From Bosea sp. RAC05 (GTDB lineage: Bacteria; Pseudomonadota; Alphaproteobacteria; Rhizobiales; Beijerinckiaceae), in NCBI RefSeq assembly GCF_001713455.1, contig NZ_CP016464.1, positions 247,501 to 311,500 of the forward strand: a DNA stretch of 64,000 bases, given 5' to 3'. Numbering within the stretch: the first letter of the stretch is position 1; each line of letters begins with the position of its first letter. Positions 20,846 to 28,869 of this stretch are shown here, piece after piece. The notes below the pieces were generated by a model, which was not told the origin of the DNA, ran no database searches, and saw nothing but the letters and a program-made list of their open reading frames with translations. The position numbers and the translations under genes are program-made.

Positions 20846-20957
20846 GATGACCCGCATCCGTCGTTGCGGGGAGCGTGTCTACGGCGCAATCTAGTCGCCT
20901 CCGGCCGCGAAGTGATGGCTTCGCTCTGCTCGGAATGGCGACATGAGGAGTCGTGCT

Positions 20958-21140
20958 ATGGACATAACAATCGAGCTGGAGCCTCAGATCGCCGCCATCG
21001 TAAAAGAACTGGCTGCTCAAACGGATCGTTCGCCGGAATGGATTATTGCGACCGCGATCGAAAATTACGTCGATGCGGTTCACCACAAAAGCCCAGAGCA
21101 GACCGCCTTTCCGCATGGCACAGCGACGAACAGTCCCTGA
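20958..21140 (+). CDS. Small ribbon-helix-helix (CopG-like) protein
   Basis: A 60-residue protein with the pattern of a ribbon-helix-helix DNA-binding domain. A short strand (DITIELEP, residues 2-9) is followed by two helices joined at TDRSPEWIIATAIENYV (22-38). A GAGGAG ribosome site lies 7 bases before the ATG at 20958, which I prefer to the in-frame ATG at 20943. Codons are noticeably less G/C-biased than in the neighbours, which suggests recent acquisition. RHH proteins are often antitoxins or autoregulators, but no RelE/ParE-type toxin is adjacent. It interrupts the lipid A cluster between the SDR and adh genes. Confidence 0.75.
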   Translation: MDITIELEPQIAAIVKELAAQTDRSPEWIIATAIENYVDAVHHKSPEQTAFPHGTATNSP

Positions 21141-21255
21141 GCCGCTGATCAGACCCCTTGTCGCGCCGTCACAACAACAGATTGCCTTGAACTGTGATGG
21201 ACCGGTGGCACCCCGCGCCGCGCTGCAGCGACTGAAAAAGAGACCCCGTCTTCCC

Positions 21256-22278
21256 ATGCGTTCACTTCAACTTCACGGCGACCGCGACCTCCGTCTCGAG
21301 GAGATCGACCCGCCGCCGCCTCCCGCCGCCGGCGAGGTCCAGATCCGCATCCGCGCCGTCGCGCTGAACTATCTCGACGTCTGGGGCTTCCGCGGCATGG
21401 CCTTCGCCAAGCGCAAGATGCCCCAGGCCGCCGGCGTCGAGGCCTCGGGCGAGATCGTCTGCGTCGGCGAGGGCGTCACCGGGCTCGCCGTTGGCGATAC
21501 CGTTACCGCCTATGGCGCCGAGACCTGCGGCCACTGCAAGGCCTGCCGCGAGGGCCGCGACAATCTCTGCGAGAACGTCGCCGGGATCATGGGCTTCCAT
21601 ATCGACGGCTTCGCCCGCGAATACCTGAACAAGGCGGCAAGGCTCGTCGTCAAGGCGCCGGCCGGCGTCTCCTTCGAAGACGCCGCCTGCGCGCCGATCG
21701 GCTTCGGCACGGTCCAGCACATGCTGTTCGACAATGCCAAGCTCGAGCCCGGTGAATCAGTCCTGGTGCATGCCGGCGGCTCCGGCATCGGCACCGCCGC
21801 GATCCTGATGGCCAAGGCGATCGGCTGCACCGTCTACACGACCGTCGGCGACGACGAGAAGGGCCGCAAGGCCGCCGAGCTCGGCGCCGACTACGTCGTC
21901 AACTACAAGACCGAGCGCTTCGAGGGCGAGGTCCGCCGCCTGACGAAGCGGAAAGGCGTCGACGTCGTCTTCGAGCATGTCGGCGCCGACACCTGGAACG
22001 GCTCGCTGCTCTGCCTCAAGCGCGGCGGCCGCCTCGTCACCTGCGGTGCGACCTCGGGGGCGTCGGCCACGATCAACCTGATGCAGCTGTTCCAGCAGCA
22101 GTACCGCATCACCGGCTCCTTCGGCTGCCGCATCGAGAACATCCGCCAGTCGCTCGACAAGATGGCGGCCGGCATGAAGCCGGTGATCGATTCGGTGTTT
22201 CCGCTCGAGGATTTCGAGAAGGGACTGGCGCGCCTCGAGGGCCGGCAGGTCTTCGGCAAGGTCGTCGTGACCTTCTGA
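21256..22278 (+). CDS. Zinc-type alcohol dehydrogenase/enoyl reductase-like protein (MDR) of the C28 cluster
   Basis: A medium-chain dehydrogenase/reductase of 340 residues, matching the adh2XL position of the rhizobial cluster. The structural zinc loop is CGHCKACREGRDNLC. The Rossmann motif is VHAGGSGIGTAAILMAKAIG and the GroES-like fold covers the first 130 residues. In the pathway it could reduce the enoyl group or handle oxidation at C27; the sequence does not decide. The start at 21256 begins the conserved domain (RSLQLHGDRDLRLEE); the open frame upstream has no similarity. A 115-bp gap separates it from the RHH gene, so a separate promoter is possible. Confidence 0.88.
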   Translation: MRSLQLHGDRDLRLEEIDPPPPPAAGEVQIRIRAVALNYLDVWGFRGMAFAKRKMPQAAGVEASGEIVCVGEGVTGLAVGDTVTAYGAETCGHCKACREGRDNLCENVAGIMGFHIDGFAREYLNKAARLVVKAPAGVSFEDAACAPIGFGTVQHMLFDNAKLEPGESVLVHAGGSGIGTAAILMAKAIGCTVYTTVGDDEKGRKAAELGADYVVNYKTERFEGEVRRLTKRKGVDVVFEHVGADTWNGSLLCLKRGGRLVTCGATSGASATINLMQLFQQQYRITGSFGCRIENIRQSLDKMAAGMKPVIDSVFPLEDFEKGLARLEGRQVFGKVVVTF

Positions 22279-22391
22279 CGGCGCGGCGGGCCGACGGGCC
22301 GCAACCCGGCGGCTTCGGCTGAAAACTTGACGAAACCGCCGTCCTGCCGCAAGTCGCGGCTCCAGCCCGGCCGCAGCGGCCACAGGGGCGC

Positions 22392-23387
22392 GTGGGGACC
22401 GGGCCGATCTTGAGACGCTTGAAAGCAATCGCCGCACGCGCCGGCGCGGCGGTGATGATCGGCCTGATCCGGGCCCTGTTCGCCTCCCTGCGCCTGCTTG
22501 GCCCCGAGCGCTCGAGCGACCTCGGCGGCTGGCTGCTGCGCACGGCGAGCCCGCTGATTCCGGTCAACCGCGTCGCGCTGGCCAATATCCGGGCCGCCTT
22601 TCCCGGCATGGCCGAGCCCGAGGTGCGCCGGATCGCGCGCGGCGCCTGGGAGAATCTCGGCCGCACCGCCGCCGAATACGCCCATCTCAAGACGCTCTTC
22701 GACTACGATTACCTCCATCCCGACGCGCCCTCCCGCGTCGAAGTCGAGGGCATCGAGCATTTCATCGCGCTGAAGGACGACGCGAAGCCCGGCCTGATCT
22801 TCTCGGCGCATCTCGCCAATTGGGAACTGCCGGCGATCTGCGCCCAGGCCTATGATCTCGACACGACCGCCGTCTTCCGGGCGCCGAACGACCCCGCCAT
22901 CGCCGCGGTCGTCCACGAGATCCGCTCCGGCGCGATGGGCGGGCTCGCCGCCGCCAAACAGGGCGCCGCCTTCGCCATGCAGGGCGTGCTCGAGCGCGAC
23001 GGTCATCTGGGCATGCTCATCGACCAGCACTTCACCCGAGGCGTCGTCGTGCCCTTCATGGGCCGCCCGGCCCTGACCAACCCGATTCTCGGCAAGTTCG
23101 CGCGCCGCTTCGAATGCCCGGTGCACGGCGTGCGCGTCATCCGCCTGCCGAACCAGCGCTTCCGGCTGCAGCTGACGCCAGCGCTCGACCTGCCCCGCGA
23201 TGCGCAGGGCGAGATCGACGTGCAGGGCGCGATGGCGATGATGACGGCCGTGGTCGAGGGCTGGGTCCGCGAACATCCCGAGCAATGGCTCTGGATGCAC
23301 CGCCGCTGGCGCCCGAACATGATCTCGGCCGCCGCCGCCGCGGAGGCACCGGCCGTTGCACCATCCCCTGTTTTCAAGGCAACGTGA
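22392..23387 (+). CDS. lpxXL: Lipid A very-long-chain acyltransferase LpxXL
   Basis: Inner-membrane acyltransferase of the LpxL/HtrB family (331 residues) that transfers the C28 chain from AcpXL to a primary hydroxyacyl group of lipid A. The HX4E motif is H140-E145 in AHLANWELP. The DQHFTRGVVVPFMGRPA segment matches the acyl-donor region of the family, and an N-terminal membrane segment spans about residues 18-38. The start is uncertain: GTG at 22392 (taken here) or TTG at 22410. The position, last in the acpXL cluster, supports the specific name over a general lauroyltransferase. Confidence 0.92.
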   Translation: MGTGPILRRLKAIAARAGAAVMIGLIRALFASLRLLGPERSSDLGGWLLRTASPLIPVNRVALANIRAAFPGMAEPEVRRIARGAWENLGRTAAEYAHLKTLFDYDYLHPDAPSRVEVEGIEHFIALKDDAKPGLIFSAHLANWELPAICAQAYDLDTTAVFRAPNDPAIAAVVHEIRSGAMGGLAAAKQGAAFAMQGVLERDGHLGMLIDQHFTRGVVVPFMGRPALTNPILGKFARRFECPVHGVRVIRLPNQRFRLQLTPALDLPRDAQGEIDVQGAMAMMTAVVEGWVREHPEQWLWMHRRWRPNMISAAAAAEAPAVAPSPVFKAT

Positions 23388-23454
23388 TTTTGAAGTGAGA
23401 CGAATGGGGCGCTTTGGTAACGCCTGAGATGTAAGGTCTCGCCGAGTTCAAGCC

Positions 23455-24213
23455 ATGAAACGTTCCGCGCCCCTCCTGTCCGCCGCTGCCGCCCTGCTCG
23501 TGCTGGGCGCCGCCACCGCGCGCGCGCAGGCCCCGGACCTCCAGCCCCGGGCCGTGGTCGAGCTCTTCACCAGCCAGGGCTGCTCGTCCTGCCCGCCGGC
23601 GGACGCCCTCTTCGTCGATCTGGCGAAGCAGCCGGACATCATCACCCTGACCCTGCCGGTGACCTACTGGGACTATCTCGGCTGGAAGGACACGCTCGGC
23701 AAGGACAGCTTCGCCAAGCGCCAGAAATACTACGCCAAGGCCCGCGGGGACGGGCAGGTCTACACCCCCCAGGCCGTGATCAACGGCGCGGCGCATGTCG
23801 TCGGGTCCGACCGCGGCGAGATCGAGCGGGCATCGAAGCAGCCCCCCGGCGGCGGCTTCGTCGCGAAGCTCGGGGTGAAGGAAGACAGCGGGCAGCTCGT
23901 GGTGACCCTCGCCCCGATCGGCGACGCACAGGAGCGGACGGCCGGCGTCTGGGTTGCGACCACGACAAAGATGGTCACCGTGCCGATCGGCCGCGGCGAG
24001 AACCAGGGCAAGACCGTGGCCTATGCCAATGTCGTGCGCGGCATGACGCGCATCGGCGATTGGGATGGCCGGCAGGCGACCCTCACGGCGCCGATCGCCG
24101 TCACGCAGGGGGCCGAGGTCGACAGCTATGTCGTCCTCGTCCAGGCCGAGCGTCAGGGCAAATCCGGCGTCATGCCGTCCGCGGTGCTCGCAGCGGCCCG
24201 CAGCCCGCGCTGA
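23455..24213 (+). CDS. DUF1223 domain-containing exported thioredoxin-like protein
   Basis: A 252-residue protein with a clear signal peptide (AAALLVLGAATARAQA, cleavage near residue 25). The DUF1223 core begins ELFTSQGCSSCPPADALF, where C43 and C46 form a CxxC-like pair in a thioredoxin-type fold. Further family marks are VTYWDYLGWKDTLG and YTPQAVING. The function of the family is not established; the exported location and paired cysteines suggest a periplasmic redox role. It follows lpxXL by 67 bp on the same strand and converges with the TPM gene 7 bases after its stop. Confidence 0.9.
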   Translation: MKRSAPLLSAAAALLVLGAATARAQAPDLQPRAVVELFTSQGCSSCPPADALFVDLAKQPDIITLTLPVTYWDYLGWKDTLGKDSFAKRQKYYAKARGDGQVYTPQAVINGAAHVVGSDRGEIERASKQPPGGGFVAKLGVKEDSGQLVVTLAPIGDAQERTAGVWVATTTKMVTVPIGRGENQGKTVAYANVVRGMTRIGDWDGRQATLTAPIAVTQGAEVDSYVVLVQAERQGKSGVMPSAVLAAARSPR

Positions 24214-24220
24214 GCGGCAC

Positions 24221-24826
24221 TCACAGGATCACGACATTGTTCGGCAGTTCGTCGACGTCGTCGGGCGAGCGCGGAGCATGGTTCGCCAGGACGGCGCCGA
24301 TCGCGCGCACCGCGGTGACGATCCCCTCGCGCAGCCGGTCTTCGCGGCCCGCGAGCACGACCGACTCGACGATCCCGTCCCAGACCGCCTGCTCGACCCG
24401 GCCGTCGATGCCGCTGTCGGCGATGATCTCGGCATAGCGCTCCTGGATCGCGACGTAGAGCAGCACCCCCGTCCGCTGCCGCGTGCGGCTCAGGCCCCGC
24501 GCCGTGAATTCGCGCAGCGCGACGTCATGGGCGCGCCGGCGCTTGACGAAACCGGGCACGAAGCGCCCGCCGCGGCCATACCAGAGCAGGCTCGCCAGCA
24601 GCAGCACGGCGCAGACGAGCTGGATCAGGAAGATCCGCGGCGCGCTCGTTTCCGTCATCGCAAGCAGCGGCCAGGGCACCAGCAGCGAGAGCGTCAGCGC
24701 CATCGCCACCGGCACCATGCGATAGCTCGCCGCCGCCCGGTCGATCATGACGACGATCTCTCCCGCCGTCTGGCCCTCGGCCTCGCGCACGGCCTCGGCA
24801 ATCGCCTCCCGGTCCTGCTCGTCCAT
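24221..24826 (-). CDS. TPM domain-containing membrane protein
   Basis: A 201-residue protein with two membrane segments in its first half (about residues 35-58 and 65-82). A C-terminal TPM-like domain follows (GLSRTRQRTGVLLYVAIQER, about residues 111-130). The N-terminus AIAEAVREAEGQTAGEIVVM is also TPM-like. TPM proteins take part in membrane-protein turnover in plastids; the bacterial role is unclear. The ATG at 24826 shares a base with the stop of the upstream ygcG-type gene (TGATG), so the two are coupled. It is the last gene of a LemA-TPM-TPM operon. Confidence 0.85.
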   Translation of the reverse strand: MDEQDREAIAEAVREAEGQTAGEIVVMIDRAAASYRMVPVAMALTLSLLVPWPLLAMTETSAPRIFLIQLVCAVLLLASLLWYGRGGRFVPGFVKRRRAHDVALREFTARGLSRTRQRTGVLLYVAIQERYAEIIADSGIDGRVEQAVWDGIVESVVLAGREDRLREGIVTAVRAIGAVLANHAPRSPDDVDELPNNVVIL

Positions 24827-25617
24827 CACCAGTCTCCCGAAGCCCCGCCGCCGCCCGATGATCCGCCGCCCCCGGAGAAGCCGCCGCTCGAACCCGAGCC
24901 CCCACCGGATCCCGAGCTCCAGCTTCCGCCCGAACCCGTGCTCCAGCCGGAGCTTTGCGGCAGCGTCACCCAGCGCCCGTTGCGCAGGCGGTGCCGGCGC
25001 GACGCGTCGGTGCCGCCGAACTCCCGGATGAAGGCGGCGACGATGATCAGGACCAGCGCCATCATGACCACCATCGCGATGATGTCGACCGACGATGTCT
25101 CGTCGCTGCGCACGCTCGCGCGCCGCTGCCACTCTTCCGCATCGCCGGCGAGGATGGTCACGATCGCGTCGACGCCGCCCTCGATGCCGCCGGCGAAGTC
25201 GCCCGCCTTGAACTTCGGTGCCACCGCCGTGGTGATGATGACCTTGGAGAGCGCGTCGGTGAGCGCCCCTTCCAGCCCATAGCCCACCTCGATGCGGACC
25301 TTGCGCTCGGTCGGCGCGACCAGCAGCAGGACGCCGTTGTTGGTCTTGGCCTGGCCGAGCTTCCAGAACCGGAACAGGCCGTTGGCATAGTCTTCGATGC
25401 TCAGCCCCTGCAGCGAGGGCACCGTCGCGACGACGATCTGGTCGGAGGTCTTGTCCTCATGGGCCTTGAGCTTGGTCTCGATCCGCTGGCGCGCCTCGGC
25501 CGCGATCAGGTTCGAGCCATCGACGATGCGGCCGGAGAGCGCGGGGTAGGACGGATCGGCGGCCAGCGCGAGCGAGCCGAACAAGGCCGTCAGCAGAGCG
25601 AGGCACACAGCCGTCAT
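24826..25617 (-). CDS. YgcG-family TPM domain protein
   Basis: A 263-residue protein with a signal peptide (AVCLALLTALFGSLALA) and a TPM domain at about residues 24-150 (VDGSNLIAAEARQRIE; NNGVLLLVAPTERKVRIEVG). A membrane segment near 184-206 and a Ser/Gly-rich tail (SSGGFSGGGGSSGGGGASG) follow; this tail is typical of YgcG. The family accompanies LemA in many bacteria. The start codon is peculiar: the ATG at 25617 is part of the terminal ATGAC of a dispersed palindromic repeat, and no ribosome site is visible before it. Upstream in-frame codons belong to the repeat itself. Confidence 0.88.
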   Translation of the reverse strand: MTAVCLALLTALFGSLALAADPSYPALSGRIVDGSNLIAAEARQRIETKLKAHEDKTSDQIVVATVPSLQGLSIEDYANGLFRFWKLGQAKTNNGVLLLVAPTERKVRIEVGYGLEGALTDALSKVIITTAVAPKFKAGDFAGGIEGGVDAIVTILAGDAEEWQRRASVRSDETSSVDIIAMVVMMALVLIIVAAFIREFGGTDASRRHRLRNGRWVTLPQSSGWSTGSGGSWSSGSGGGSGSSGGFSGGGGSSGGGGASGDW

Positions 25618-25687
25618 TCTCGGGCGCAGCGAAGCGAAGACCCGAGAATCTCTCCCAAGAGATGCTCGGGTCGAGCCCGAGCATGAC
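25613..25687. repeat. Dispersed GTCAT...ATGAC palindromic repeat, copy 2
   Basis: 75 bp between lemA and the ygcG-type gene. It begins GTCAT and ends ATGAC. It contains the pair ATTCTCGGG (25616-25624) / CCCGAGAAT (25641-25649) and the tight hairpin ATGCTCGGG-TCGAG-CCCGAGCAT (25662-25684). The second hairpin has the same arms as the first hairpin of copy 3 at 54281-54303. Its left end supplies the start codon of the ygcG-type gene. Confidence 0.78.
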
Positions 25688-25726
25688 GGCTGGGTCAGCA
25701 GCATGGCCCGGCCCCGTCGAGCGCCC

Positions 25727-26335
25727 TCAGAACTTCACGGCCGGCGGCCGCTCCGCTCCCGCCGTCGCGGCAAAGGTCTCCATCGCCTTGGCGCCCCAGA
25801 ACAGCCGCGCCCAGATCACGCCCGGAAAGGTGCGGATCTCCGTGTTGAAGGCCTGGACCGCCTGGATGTAGTCGCGCCGCGCCACGGTGACCCGGTTCTC
25901 GGTGCCTTCGAGCTGGGACTGGAGCGCCAGGAAGTTCTGGTTCGACTTCAGATCGGGATAGCGCTCGACCGTGACCAGCAGCCGCCCCAGCGCGCCGCTG
26001 AGCTGGTTCTGCGCCTCCTGATATTCCTTGAACTTGGCGGGATCGGTGATCGTCGAGGCATCGACCTTGACCTGGCTCGCCTTGGCCCGGGCCTCGACCA
26101 CGGCGGTCAGAACCTCGCGCTCCTGCGCCGCATAGCCCTTCACCGTCTCGACGAGGTTGGGAATCAGGTCGGCGCGACGCTGATACTGGTTCTGCACCTC
26201 GCTCCAGCTCGCCTTGGCCTTTTCCTCCAGCGTCGGCACGTTGTTGACGCCGCAGCCGGCCAGGACCAGCCCGAGCAGGGCCATGGCAGCGACGGCGAAG
26301 GGCCGGCGGACAGATGAGACGGACGAAAGCGACAT
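25727..26335 (-). CDS. lemA: LemA family lipoprotein
   Basis: A 202-residue LemA protein: a lipobox (GLVLAGCG, Cys near residue 28) followed by a long helical domain exposed outside the inner membrane. Conserved stretches are YQRRADLIPNLVETVKGYA, LGRLLVTVERYPDLKSNQNF and NRVTVARRDYIQAVQAFN, the last close to the C-terminus. The exact role of LemA is unknown; it is widely linked to TPM/YgcG proteins, as here. The ATG at 26335 gives a complete lipoprotein signal. It diverges from ggt across 146 bp. A palindromic repeat lies between it and the next gene in the operon. Confidence 0.93.
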   Translation of the reverse strand: MSLSSVSSVRRPFAVAAMALLGLVLAGCGVNNVPTLEEKAKASWSEVQNQYQRRADLIPNLVETVKGYAAQEREVLTAVVEARAKASQVKVDASTITDPAKFKEYQEAQNQLSGALGRLLVTVERYPDLKSNQNFLALQSQLEGTENRVTVARRDYIQAVQAFNTEIRTFPGVIWARLFWGAKAMETFAATAGAERPPAVKF

Positions 26336-26481
26336 GCCGGGCCCCCTTGGCACGATCGGGAAACAAAGACGTGGGGCGATCTTAGCCGCGGCAGGGCACC
26401 ACTCCAAGCGGCGCGAGGAGATGGCGCGGTCGCGCCGTTGCGCTAGGCTGGCGGCAGCACCCGTCAGCGGATGATCGCCCC

Positions 26482-28236
26482 ATGCCCCTGTTTCCCGGCC
26501 ACCGCCCCCGCATCCTGACCTGCGCCCTGCTCCTGCTGATGGTGGCACCGGCCACGGCCCAGCCGCTCGCCCCGGCGCCCGAGGCGGCGACGGGCAAGAT
26601 CGCGAAGGCCACCGCCACCGCCCAGCGCTTCATGGTGGCCGCCGCCAATCCGCTGGCCGCCGCCGCGGGGCGCGACATCCTGCGCGACGGCGGCAGCGCG
26701 GTCGACGCCGCCATCGCCGTCCAGCTCGTGCTGAACCTGGTCGAGCCGCAGAGTTCCGGCCTCGGCGGCGGCGCTTTCCTCGTCCACTGGGACGAAGCCG
26801 CCCGGCGGGTGGTCACGCTCGACGGGCGCGAGACGGCGCCCGCCGCGGCGAAACCCGACCGTTTCATCGGGAAAGACGGCAAGCCGATGCGCTTCGTCGA
26901 GGCGGTCGTCGGCGGGCGTTCGGTCGGGGTTCCCGGCACGCCCAAGCTGCTGGAGGAGGCGCATCGCCGCTGGGGGAAACTGCCCTGGCCAAAGGTGCTC
27001 GCTCCGGCGATCAAGCTGGCGGAAGACGGCTTTGCGATCTCGCCGCGCCTGAACGGGCTTTTGTCCGGCGAAAAGAATCTGGCGAAGGACGCCCGCGCCG
27101 CCGCCTATTTCTACGAGGCCGACGGCCAGGCGAAGGCGGTCGGCACGATCCTTCGCAACCCGGCCTTCGCCGCGACGCTGCGCGCGCTGGCCGAACGCGG
27201 CGCGGGCGCCTTCTACGAGGGCGAGATCGCGCGCGACATCGTCGCGACCGTGACAGGCCACACGACCAATCCCGGCGACATGACGGCAGCCGATCTGTCC
27301 GCCTACCGGGTCGAGGAGCGCGAGCCCGTCTGCGGCACCTACCGGGTCTGGCGCCTCTGCGGCATGGGCCCGCCGAGTTCGGGCGCCGTCGCCGTGCAAC
27401 AGATCCTCGGCATGCTGGAAACGCGCGATCTCGCCCGCATGCAGGCCGGCGCGGATGCCGCGCACTGGTTTTCGGAGGCCGGGCGCCTCGCTTTCGCCGA
27501 CCGCAACCTCTATCTCGCCGATCCCGCCTTCGTCGGTATCCCGCTGCCCGGGCTGATCGACCGCGACTATATCCGCTCGCGCGCCGGGCTGATCAGCCCC
27601 GAACGCTCGATGGGCCGCGCCAAGGCCGGCGAGCCGCCCAACAAGCGGGCGCAGCTGCTGGCCCCCTCGGAGGGCATCGAGAATGGCACCAGCCACATCT
27701 CGGTCGTCGATGCGCAGGGCAACGCCGTCTCGATGACCACGACGATCGAGGATGGCTTCGGCGCGCGGCTGATGACAGCGGGCGGCTTCCTGCTCAACAA
27801 TGAGCTGACGGATTTCTCGTTCGTGCCGGAGGAAGACGGCAAGCCGGTCGCCAACCGCGTCGAGCCGGGTAAGCGGCCGCGCTCCTCGATGGCGCCGACG
27901 CTGGTCTTCGACGCCTTCGGCCGGCTCTACGCCGTGGTCGGCTCGCCCGGCGGCAGCCAGATCATCGGCTATGTCGCCAGGACGCTGGTCGCGCTGCTCG
28001 ACTGGAAGATGGACCCGCAAGCCGCCGTCGATCTCGGCAATTTCGGCAGCCGCAACGGCCCGACCGAACTGGAAAAGAGCACGGAAGCCGAGGGCTGGAA
28101 GGCGGCGCTGGAGGCCAAGGGACATGAGGTCCGCCTGATCGACATGACCTCGGGCATCCAGGCCATCGTCAAGACGCCGGAGGGCTTCGTCGGCGGGGCG
28201 GATGGACGCCGGGAGGGCGTCGCGATCGGGGATTAG
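26482..28236 (+). CDS. ggt: Gamma-glutamyltransferase
   Basis: Periplasmic enzyme (584 residues) that hydrolyses or transfers the gamma-glutamyl group of glutathione. A signal peptide (LLLLMVAPATAQ) is followed by the large-subunit region. The self-cleavage site is before T403 (NGTSHISVVD), which becomes the nucleophile of the small subunit. Substrate-binding residues lie in SSGLGGGAF, near 93-101. The motif PGKRPRSSMAPT and the glycine pair in GSPGGSQIIGY match the family. A typical member is about 580 residues. The gene is monocistronic and convergent with the small membrane protein gene, with a pair of palindromes between them. Confidence 0.96.
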   Translation: MPLFPGHRPRILTCALLLLMVAPATAQPLAPAPEAATGKIAKATATAQRFMVAAANPLAAAAGRDILRDGGSAVDAAIAVQLVLNLVEPQSSGLGGGAFLVHWDEAARRVVTLDGRETAPAAAKPDRFIGKDGKPMRFVEAVVGGRSVGVPGTPKLLEEAHRRWGKLPWPKVLAPAIKLAEDGFAISPRLNGLLSGEKNLAKDARAAAYFYEADGQAKAVGTILRNPAFAATLRALAERGAGAFYEGEIARDIVATVTGHTTNPGDMTAADLSAYRVEEREPVCGTYRVWRLCGMGPPSSGAVAVQQILGMLETRDLARMQAGADAAHWFSEAGRLAFADRNLYLADPAFVGIPLPGLIDRDYIRSRAGLISPERSMGRAKAGEPPNKRAQLLAPSEGIENGTSHISVVDAQGNAVSMTTTIEDGFGARLMTAGGFLLNNELTDFSFVPEEDGKPVANRVEPGKRPRSSMAPTLVFDAFGRLYAVVGSPGGSQIIGYVARTLVALLDWKMDPQAAVDLGNFGSRNGPTELEKSTEAEGWKAALEAKGHEVRLIDMTSGIQAIVKTPEGFVGGADGRREGVAIGD

Positions 28237-28355
28237 CGAGGGGCTGCGCTGCCTGAACCGCGCGTCATGCTGGGCGCAGCCAAGCTGAATTTCGGCCCGA
28301 CCGGAAGATCTCGCTGAAAAAACAACATGCTAGCGGAGCGGTAGCCCCTGGTCAT

Positions 28356-28394
28356 ACCCGGTCAGACCGGGTCCAACCCTGCCGGTCAGACCGG
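28356..28394. repeat. Two near-identical perfect palindromes at a convergent gene end
   Basis: The first is a 17-bp perfect palindrome, ACCCGGTCAGACCGGGT (28356-28372). The second is 13 bp, CCGGTCAGACCGG (28382-28394), which is the core of the first and overlaps the stop of the minus-strand membrane protein gene. Centre-to-centre spacing is 24 bp. They may be transcript-end hairpins or a tandem protein-binding site. Confidence 0.6.
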
Positions 28395-28865
28395 TTCGCG
28401 CCGCTCGCCGCCCGCACTGCGCCCGGCGATCAGCCAATAGACGAAGCCCGTCGCGGCGCCGATCAGCACGAGCCCGCCGAGCACCTGCACCTCGGCTCCC
28501 GTCGGGGCACGCGCCAGCCCGAGCATGCCGAGCGGCAGCAGCGCCGCGAGCAGACCGGTCAGCCCGCTCTGGATCAGGCCGCTGCGCAGCGAGAACAGCT
28601 CGCAGGCGACGGCGACCAGCACGACCGGCGCGACGATGATCGCAAAGCCCAGCCGGCCGAGCAGCACGAAGGCGGCCTCGGCGGTCGGCCCGGGATCGAT
28701 GCCCATATCCGCCAGCCCGAACAGCGCGTCGAGCAGGCGCTCGAAGCCGCCGCCGATCAGCAGCGCGAGCCCCGGCGAGACCACGCTGGCGAGCATCATC
28801 GCGACGAGGCCCGCCGTCATCGCCATCACCAGCGCGAACGGAATCAGCAGGAGCCAGCGCAGCAT
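28386..28865 (-). CDS. Hypothetical membrane protein
   Basis: A 159-residue protein, not recognised. It has four predicted membrane segments at roughly residues 3-30, 65-88, 98-118 and 125-145. A loop containing GFERLLDALFGLADMGIDPG lies between the first two, and the tail is short and charged. The N-terminus (LRWLLLIPFALVMAM) is an uncleaved membrane segment. It starts 4 bases after the rlmN stop and is probably translated from the rlmN transcript. No catalytic motif is visible. Similar rlmN-linked membrane proteins exist in related bacteria as far as I recall, but I do not assign a function. Confidence 0.75.
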   Translation of the reverse strand: MLRWLLLIPFALVMAMTAGLVAMMLASVVSPGLALLIGGGFERLLDALFGLADMGIDPGPTAEAAFVLLGRLGFAIIVAPVVLVAVACELFSLRSGLIQSGLTGLLAALLPLGMLGLARAPTGAEVQVLGGLVLIGAATGFVYWLIAGRSAGGERREPV

Positions 28866-28869
28866 CGGA

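Noticed and set aside
20846..21255. Second half of a toxin-antitoxin pair beside the ribbon-helix-helix gene
   Set aside because: No frame of toxin size lies between the RHH gene and the adh gene or before it.
26464..28125. Minus-strand open frame opposite ggt
   Set aside because: No family features; ggt has its signal peptide and catalytic threonine on the plus strand.
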